The notes beneath the pieces are model-generated. The model saw only the letters and a program-made list of their open reading frames with translations. It did no database searches and was not told the DNA's origin. A stretch of 12,601 nucleotides of DNA from Ectocarpus siliculosus (Eukaryota > Sar > Phaeophyceae > Ectocarpales > Ectocarpaceae): the NCBI GenBank assembly GCA_000310025.1, contig FN649727.1, positions 6,768,085-6,780,685 on the forward strand. Direction: 5' to 3'. Every line of letters starts with the position of its first letter. Position 1 is the first letter of the stretch. The position numbers and the translations under genes are program-made. Shown in pieces: positions 8,601 through 12,601 of the stretch.

Positions 8601-11600
8601 TGGCGGCGGCGGCAGCAGCGGCGGCGGCAAGGGAAAGGAAGTCACCTTTGCGGCGGCCGATCCCGACGCACACGACTCTGCCACTGCCGACGACAAACAC
8701 GAGACGACAAACACAGAGCAAACAGCGGGCAAGACAAAGCAACGCGGCTCTCACCGTCGAGCACGGGGAGGAGAGAGAGGCTCGGCGGTCTCCTCCTCCT
8801 CTCCCGTGCCCCCACAAACGGCATCGACCGCAACCGGCACCACAACGACCATGGCAAAAGAGCGCCAACGGGGACCGGGGGTGTTCGGAGGACCAACTCG
8901 AGGAGGGCGAGGGGGGGGGGCAGGGGAGGGAACCCCGGCATCAGGAGCATGCGCAAAACAAGCGCTCACCGAAGGCATCTCATCAGCGACAACGGCCACG
9001 CTGCCGTTTGAGCATCTGCCCACCGAAGCTTCTGGAGAACAAGGGGTTGAAACAGTTACGGAAGGGGTTGCTGGGACGTCGGCACCCGCAGCGGCTACGG
9101 CGGTAGTGGCGGCAGTAGAGGCGGGAGCAGCGGCCGCGGACGAAGCGGAAGACATCGCCGAGAATAGCATGCCCGTTTACGGACGGTGGCCGGCGACCCT
9201 CGATGCGAGATGGGCGGAGGTTGAGTTCATGCTGTGCCACGAGGTGGATTGCGAGGAGAGCCTGCAGTACACTATCGAGGCGACAGAGGCGGGGTTAGTC
9301 TTCATGGACAAGCTGGAAGAGAAAGCACAGGTGCTAAATAACACTGTGCTAGCCAGGCGTTGTTGAGAAGGAAAGCGTGTCAACAACGCAAATAACGGTG
9401 TTGCCTCTGCGTGGGTAAGATAGGGCGGTTGTCTGTGTTCGAAGGACAAACAAACCGGTTGTGTCGTTGAATACATTCAGCAATGGCGGGCCAACCGCGT
9501 CGCTGCTGACCGAGGATACGACCGCCGAATCTGTGGTGCTTGATTCATGGACGTTGCAATACTTCAGATGACCTATGTACGCTTCGTAATGGTTTCTTCA
9601 ACGTCGTGGGTATTCAAGCATGCTCTATAATAGTCAAAACACCACGGAAATGTACAACTGATGACACCATATATTGTCCTCCATCTCCCCTTCCGCCCTT
9701 TCGAACCGACCAGGAGTTGGGCGTGCTCAAGGGCCAGCTAAGCCGCTGGCTACTCCCCTTTAACGCCGATACGTCCGTGGAGGAACAGCAAGCCGCCACC
9801 CCGCGACGGTTCCAGGAATCTTTGCTCGCGTCGTCGGCGACCTCCGGCACCGCGGGCAGCGTTGGCGGTGGCGGCAATAGCGGCGCTAGTAGCGGTGGCG
9901 ACGGCGGAGGCAGAGGTAGCGGCAGCGGTGGTTTGACCGAGGAGGAGGCGGAGTATCTTACAGACGGGGCGCGTAGAGTTCGGCAGCTGGTGAGGAAGGG
10001 GATTGGGGCAGACTGTTAACAAGCGGTTCGTGTGGGTTTGTGAGGCGGCCAGCATGGAGTTGGTCATTCTGAGGACTCGATCGGCGTATGTCGCTCGTCG
10101 TTGATTGCGCGCCATATGCGGAGGGAGGCATCCGCAGCTGTGGCGCATTTCGCTTGCCCCTGCACACCTCTGGTAACAGGTCGTCCCCTCGGAACATGTC
10201 TGGTGCTCGCCTCTCCAGAGGCACACACACGGCTAATTATTCGTTGAGCCCAAGTTATGTCCAGCTGGACGAAACTAACTGCTGCTGCTCCGCCCAGGTG
10301 AGACTAAAGATCGCCGACGACAACGACCTCAACACCGCTAAGGAGGCCCTGATAACCATGTCAGGCTTTTTTGTTAGCATCTCCGAGGAAGCGGCGAAAA
10401 GAGGCGGCGACGCTACAGCCTTCGGCGTCCTCCAGGTTAGTACGGCTGGTCGTGATCGTTGCTCTTCTCAAATGTTTTTCTTGCTGGGAAACACAACAGA
10501 ACGGAAGCGGACACAGATGACCGTGTGGTCTCCTCCTTCACCACCGTCCCACGAAAACTACAAAAACCAAGACTTCCCGTCGACGATGTGTGCTTCGTAT
10601 CTTCTTATCTTATCTTGTCGTACTCTCCGGTGCGGTGCCTTCCATAATTGCAGGAGCGGCGCGCGATGTCTCCTATCATGCGCCCCCCGCCCCTGCCCAG
10701 CATTCCGCGACAGGCACCACCAACGGCAACAACAAGAGCAACCGACCATCACCACTCAGCTACGTCTGTGTCCGCCACGACAAAACATACCGACCTCCAG
10801 AAGCTAAGCGATTGCGATGGGCGAGGGGGATCGCGCACCCCGGCCTCTACGGACACGTCGGCGTCGGTCGGACAAGCCACAGGCCTGACGGGGGCTCGGC
10901 AAGGAGATCGCAACAACATCACCATCATCGGTGGTGGCGGAAGAATGCCGGAGGCAAACGCGCCGTCGTCATCGGGCGACAAGAACCGCGACGACGACGA
11001 CATTGATGAGGGTGGTGTGCCTTTCCCCACGGCTCGAGCACCAGCGGCGGGGAAGTCGGACGCGGCATCGGTTGCCCACGTTGACGAGGCTGCTGTAACT
11101 GCTGCAGCCGCTACCGGTAGTGGTGCCCTTTCGAGCGCGAACAACCCGCTGACGACGGGGGAAACGAAAACGTCGGCGACGACGGCGACACCCACTGAGC
11201 TTACTCGGACTCCTCGGGACAGCAGCAGCAGGAGCCAGGAAAAAACGGCAGCAGAAGCGGCGGCAACAAGAGCAACGTTAAAAACGACGACCGCAGCAGC
11301 ACACACCTCCGAGAGACCAGGAGCGCTACGAGGAGTGGGAGGATCTCGGCAGCAGGCGCGAGTTGCCGGGAAGGCAACAATTGGTGTAAGCAGAAGTAGT
11401 CGTGGCCGATCGTCGACGTCGAAAGACCCCTCGTCTACGACGACGCCGTCCGCCGATATCGCTGGTGGCGAGCGGGGGATAGCCGCGGTGTCAACGGCGG
11501 CGACCGTACCGTCTGGCTTAGTAGAGCACAGCCCTCGGTACGGCGCCGGTGGCACCAGTGGGACAGCAGTAGAGGTGGCGCCCGCGGGGTCTCTCGTGCG

Positions 11601-11649
11601 TCTGAAGAGGAGGCAGCAGGCCAGGGCCCGTTCTACCAGCCAGCGCTGA
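2608..11649 (+). CDS. Nine-exon gene for a 1,774-residue, low-complexity, putatively N-myristoylated coiled-coil protein
   Basis: I do not recognise this protein with certainty. The model joins 2608-2681, 3235-5133, 6063-6249, 6625-7378, 7847-8030, 8514-9330, 9714-9989, 10298-10435 and 10654-11649. Every junction agrees in phase (2,2,0,1,2,0,0,0) and the total is 5,325 nt. Visible parts: MGNGNTK myristoylation signal (residues 1-7); Ser/Arg/Thr/Gly-rich disordered region (25-657) with an acidic patch near 264-296; leucine zipper 710-731; basic Gly/Ala/His-rich segment (721-972); Gly/Thr/Ala-rich region (1033-1255); helical region 1258-1450 with leucines at 1300, 1307 and 1314, weakly like the C-terminal half of a formin FH2 domain; Ala/Ser/Thr-rich tail (1451-1774). 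A lipid-anchored scaffold or cytoskeletal regulator is a guess. Alternative: if the weak GTGCTA donor at 9331 is unused, translation stops at 9366 and the downstream exons belong to another gene. Confidence 0.72.
2682..3234 (+). other. Intron 1 of the long gene (553 bases)
   Basis: GTAAGC donor and TCTCAG acceptor, phase 2. It is AT-richer than the exons. It contains repeated ACAGCAGTA words at 2964, 3129 and 3170. The acceptor is a CAGCAG tandem, so use of 3234 or 3237 would include or drop one Arg codon. No coding exon is evident inside it. Confidence 0.68.
3235..5133 (+). other. Exon 2 of the long gene: large disordered exon
   Basis: 1,899 bases encode about residues 25-658. The frame is open from 3149 with no ATG before the well-supported acceptor, which is why an upstream first exon is required. 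The content is rich in Ser, Thr, Arg, Ala and Gly. It has alanine and serine runs (from about 3612), an acidic hydrophobic patch LDIGVDGDSVTVVETIADIV (residues 264-283), a Gly9 run near 4602-4620 and an acidic motif DLIFEESSFEDS at about residue 580. Internal donor-like sites at 3573 (GTAAGC) and 4119 (GTAAAA) could serve alternative splicing. The exon ends in phase 2 at ACCAG|GTGCGA. Confidence 0.7.
5134..6062 (+). other. Intron 2 of the long gene (929 bases)
   Basis: Weak GTGCGA donor and strong CGCCTGCAG acceptor, phase 2. It holds an 11-G run (5160-5170). I see no further coding exon. The open frames inside have stop-limited lengths under 140 codons and unremarkable composition. The chosen donor is the in-phase one that removes the poly-G tract and leaves a residue (AGG, Arg) across the junction. 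Confidence 0.6.
6063..6249 (+). other. Exon 3 of the long gene: first half of a leucine zipper
   Basis: 187 bases, residues 658-720. It begins SGTGEVFRVQELSDCDEDG, continues through an Ala/Val/Thr stretch encoded by GGCGGC-type repeats (6150-6190), and ends SLELRNLALERE in phase 0 at a GTGAGT donor. The VQELSDCD motif recurs as LQKLSDCD in the last exon. Confidence 0.75.
6250..6624 (+). other. Intron 3 of the long gene (375 bases)
   Basis: Consensus GTGAGT donor and CGGCAG acceptor, phase 0. It cuts the heptad repeat between Glu720 and Val721. It contains a (GC)n stretch at 6567-6578. No other feature seen. Confidence 0.72.
6625..7378 (+). other. Exon 4 of the long gene: second half of the zipper and a basic low-complexity segment
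   Basis: 754 bases, residues 721-972. It opens VEQLKTYLRSMGGDDVINTD, completing the zipper begun in the previous exon. It then turns into His/Pro/Gln- and Gly-rich sequence with two VVVHA motifs and a PPRKRGGGGGGGH segment that resembles an RGG/basic patch. It ends in phase 1 at a GTAAGC donor. A second consensus donor, GTGAGC at 7419, would be in frame only with a different acceptor (7854). Confidence 0.72.
7379..7846 (+). other. Intron 4 of the long gene (468 bases)
   Basis: GTAAGC donor and CCTTTTTCGTTAG acceptor, phase 1. The TTAG used is the first AG after the pyrimidine tract. A CAG seven bases later (7853) fits the alternative donor at 7419, which is also frame-preserving, so two in-frame splice forms are possible. 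The intron has many CAA/CAG triplets (7479-7515) and no evident exon. Confidence 0.62.
7847..8030 (+). other. Exon 5 of the long gene
   Basis: 184 bases, residues 972-1033. It encodes a highly charged Arg/Glu-rich stretch (PRLRVEEAERRRG) followed by KARPAKKPMNLGGMVSGMKH. It ends in phase 2 at AAG|GTGAGA. Another frame is open through the exon and has Ala/Gly-rich coding-like composition, but only the chosen frame matches the phases of both neighbours. Confidence 0.66.
8031..8513 (+). other. Intron 5 of the long gene (483 bases)
   Basis: GTGAGA donor, TTCCCTGCCCAG acceptor, phase 2. Contains a short TACATACATACGTACGTG repeat (about 8179-8197). No other feature seen. Confidence 0.66.
8514..9330 (+). 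other. Exon 6 of the long gene: Gly/Thr/Ala-rich region and start of the helical domain
   Basis: 817 bases, residues 1033-1305. Low-complexity sequence with SGGGGGGSSGGG and many Thr/Ala/Gly codons. From Trp1266 onward the composition becomes that of a folded helical domain (WAEVEFMLCHEVDCEESLQ, then GLVFMDKLEEKAQ). A 10-G run at 8911-8920 lies in the coding sequence. Entry phase 2 and exit phase 0 agree only if the run length is right. The donor GTGCTA is weak; reading through it gives ten residues and a stop codon ending at 9366. Confidence 0.68.
9331..9713 (+). other. Intron 6 of the long gene (383 bases)
   Basis: Weak GTGCTA donor and CCGACCAG acceptor behind a C/T-rich tract (CCATCTCCCCTTCCGCCCTTTC), phase 0. 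It is supported mainly because the leucine heptad 1300-1307-1314 continues across the junction. This is the least certain splice of the model. Confidence 0.55.
9714..9989 (+). other. Exon 7 of the long gene
   Basis: 276 bases, residues 1306-1397. It begins ELGVLKGQLSRWLLPFNADT, continues a helix, then has a Gly/Ser-rich insert (GGGGNSGASSGGDGGG), then a second helix LTEEEAEYLTDGARRVRQL. It ends in phase 0 at CTG|GTGAGG. Without splicing the frame would stop at 10019. The insert splitting two helices resembles the low-complexity insertions common in brown-algal proteins. Confidence 0.66.
9990..10297 (+). other. Intron 7 of the long gene (308 bases)
   Basis: GTGAGG donor and GCTCCGCCCAG acceptor, phase 0. 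Nothing else seen inside. Confidence 0.66.
10298..10435 (+). other. Exon 8 of the long gene: amphipathic helices
   Basis: 138 bases, exactly 46 codons (residues 1398-1443), phase 0 at both ends. The sequence runs VRLKIADDNDLNTAKEALIT, then MSGFFVSISEEAAKRGGDAT, then AFGVLQ. It has ordinary amino-acid composition, unlike most of the protein, and is probably the best-conserved part. The A-K-E-A-L-x-x-M-x-x-F-F ... F-G-V-L pattern recalls the end of FH2 domains. Confidence 0.72.
10436..10653 (+). other. Intron 8 of the long gene (218 bases)
   Basis: GTTAGT donor and CCATAATTGCAG acceptor, phase 0; the shortest intron of the gene. Contains TATCTTCTTATCTTATCTTG (10598-10617), a pyrimidine-rich run. 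Confidence 0.68.
10654..11649 (+). other. Exon 9 of the long gene: Ala/Ser/Thr-rich tail and stop
   Basis: 996 bases, residues 1444-1774, stop TGA at 11647-11649. It starts ERRAMSPIMRPPPLPSIPRQ, a proline-rich stretch with PPPLP that could bind SH3/WW/EVH1-like domains. It then has HHH, an LQKLSDCD motif, an acidic NRDDDDIDEGG patch, long Ala/Thr/Ser runs and a basic end (LKRRQQARARSTSQR). The tail is probably disordered. Confidence 0.7.
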
Positions 11650-11922
11650 TTTTTTAAGGTGTTGGGGGGTGCTGTCAATGTCTGTAGCGCCACTAGACCG
11701 GGTGTACGTATGAGACTTGTGTGTTTGCCTGTAGAATAGTAGGTGGAGGTCCGCGAATGAATGGTGTTTCGTGTACAACAGTGTTGGTGTGGATCTGGTG
11801 AAGGGGAGGTATAGAGAAAATTAACGTCACCCCCTCCTTGTGACAACTCCTTGGTCACGACAGCTGCCCTACACGCCTTCGTGTGCCCTAGAGGGTTAGA
11901 CTGTTGACGACAGCCAGACAAT

Positions 11923-11954
11923 CATAGATATCTATGTGGTTCGAACGTTCGAAC
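11923..11954. repeat. Two adjacent perfect palindromes
   Basis: CATAGATATCTATG (11923-11936) and GTTCGAACGTTCGAAC (11939-11954) are each their own reverse complement, separated by two bases. The second is also a direct repeat of the 8-mer GTTCGAAC. Paired palindromes can be dimer protein-binding sites or simple hairpins; nothing shows which. Confidence 0.85.
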
Positions 11955-12458
11955 AGAGTCGTCTGTGGTCAAAATCGACAAGGTTTCGGAGGCTTTTTTC
12001 ATGCACTCCGCCCGACCTTCACCCACGCAGACAATACCAAGCGGCCCGCATCCGTCATGAGGACACCAAATCAACAACAACTCCAAACGGCCATTCTCCG
12101 TACAAAGCTTTTCAATCTCGCAAAGTCAGTTGGCACCGGCCACATCCCGTCAATACCACGACTACACTCTCTCCAAAGGTGGCCACAACATAGCTGTTGC
12201 CACCAGGAAAACAGCATCAACGGTCACCGAACAGGGTTGTCCCCAAGCGTATGAGCCACTCCCAGAGGATGCCACTCTATCAACCGCCTTGGGAAGTGAG
12301 AGGGGTCTCAACGTCACGGGAATAACAAATACCTAAACACAATGGTTGCTCACACCTCCCTCACCCCCGACGCGCACACGTCCGTCTATGGGAGGGCACA
12401 TTTAACCGGCCAACACCCGACAATACGCAGCCCCGTCCACTAGCTGGGTTTTCCCCCT

Positions 12459-12474
12459 CCCCCCCCCCCCCCCC
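12459..12474. repeat. 16-base C homopolymer
   Basis: A run of 16 C, preceded by TTTTCCCCCT. Together with the initial G run it is one of the two longest homopolymers of the window and is prone to length error. Confidence 0.9.
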
Positions 12475-12601
12475 GAGCGCGCCCTGCATAATACACCAAA
12501 AAATATCCTCCGCCCGCTCAATGTGCCATGCCTCGACACAGACTCAACCTTTATCGTTCCTTCGACACCATCTCAAGGGCCAATTCATTCAACGATAGAG
12601 A

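Larger units (their letters stand above)
11650..12601. other. 3' flank of the long gene, no gene identified
   Basis: After the stop codon I see no exon I can support on either strand. The longest plus-strand frame (11934-12254, 106 codons) is Gln/Ser/His-rich without a recognisable family. No AATAAA is present close to the stop. The stretch carries two adjacent palindromes (11923-11954) and a C run (12459-12474). It must contain the 3' UTR and terminator of the long gene, and perhaps the start of a neighbouring locus. Confidence 0.5.

Noticed and set aside
10749-11921. 390-codon minus-strand open frame
   Set aside because: Antisense shadow of exon 9, with Val/Ala/Ser composition mirroring the Ala/Thr/Ser codons of the plus strand; it has no family signature.
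11934-12254. 106-codon plus-strand frame in the 3' flank
   Set aside because: Its composition and lack of any recognised motif do not separate it from chance, and its start overlaps the palindromes.

Overview
The window looks like nuclear DNA of an intron-rich, GC-rich photosynthetic stramenopile, most likely a brown alga of the Ectocarpus type. That is an inference. It rests on spliceosomal introns of about 200-1,300 bases, exons full of Ala/Gly/Ser/Thr/Arg low complexity, many G homopolymers, and an N-terminus that resembles a heterokont plastid-targeting presequence. I see no bacterial operon, tRNA, rRNA, CRISPR array or transposase.

Two protein genes can be assembled, and they diverge from a 227-base intergenic stretch (2381-2607). 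The minus-strand gene starts at 2380 and runs out of the window at base 1. Its three visible exons (2242-2380, 887-975, 395-455) join in phase. They encode a signal/plastid-targeting peptide followed by the N-terminal part of a glucose-6-phosphate 1-epimerase-like protein of the aldose 1-epimerase superfamily. The catalytic exons lie outside the window. Intron 2 of this gene appears to be a rare GC-AG intron.

The plus-strand gene starts at 2608 and ends at 11649. I reconstruct nine exons (2608-2681, 3235-5133, 6063-6249, 6625-7378, 7847-8030, 8514-9330, 9714-9989, 10298-10435, 10654-11649). All eight junctions agree in phase, and the sum is 5,325 nt (1,774 residues plus stop). The protein begins with a good N-myristoylation signal. 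It is mostly disordered, low-complexity and basic, and it carries a short leucine zipper split exactly by an intron. A helical C-terminal region (about residues 1258-1450) weakly resembles the C-terminal half of a formin FH2 domain. I do not recognise the family with certainty.

The remainder is noncoding: an AT-richer intron of the epimerase gene (976-2241) with small tandem and inverted repeats, and a 3' flank (11650-12601) with two adjacent perfect palindromes and a C homopolymer. The window opens with a 27-base G run that may mark an assembly edge.
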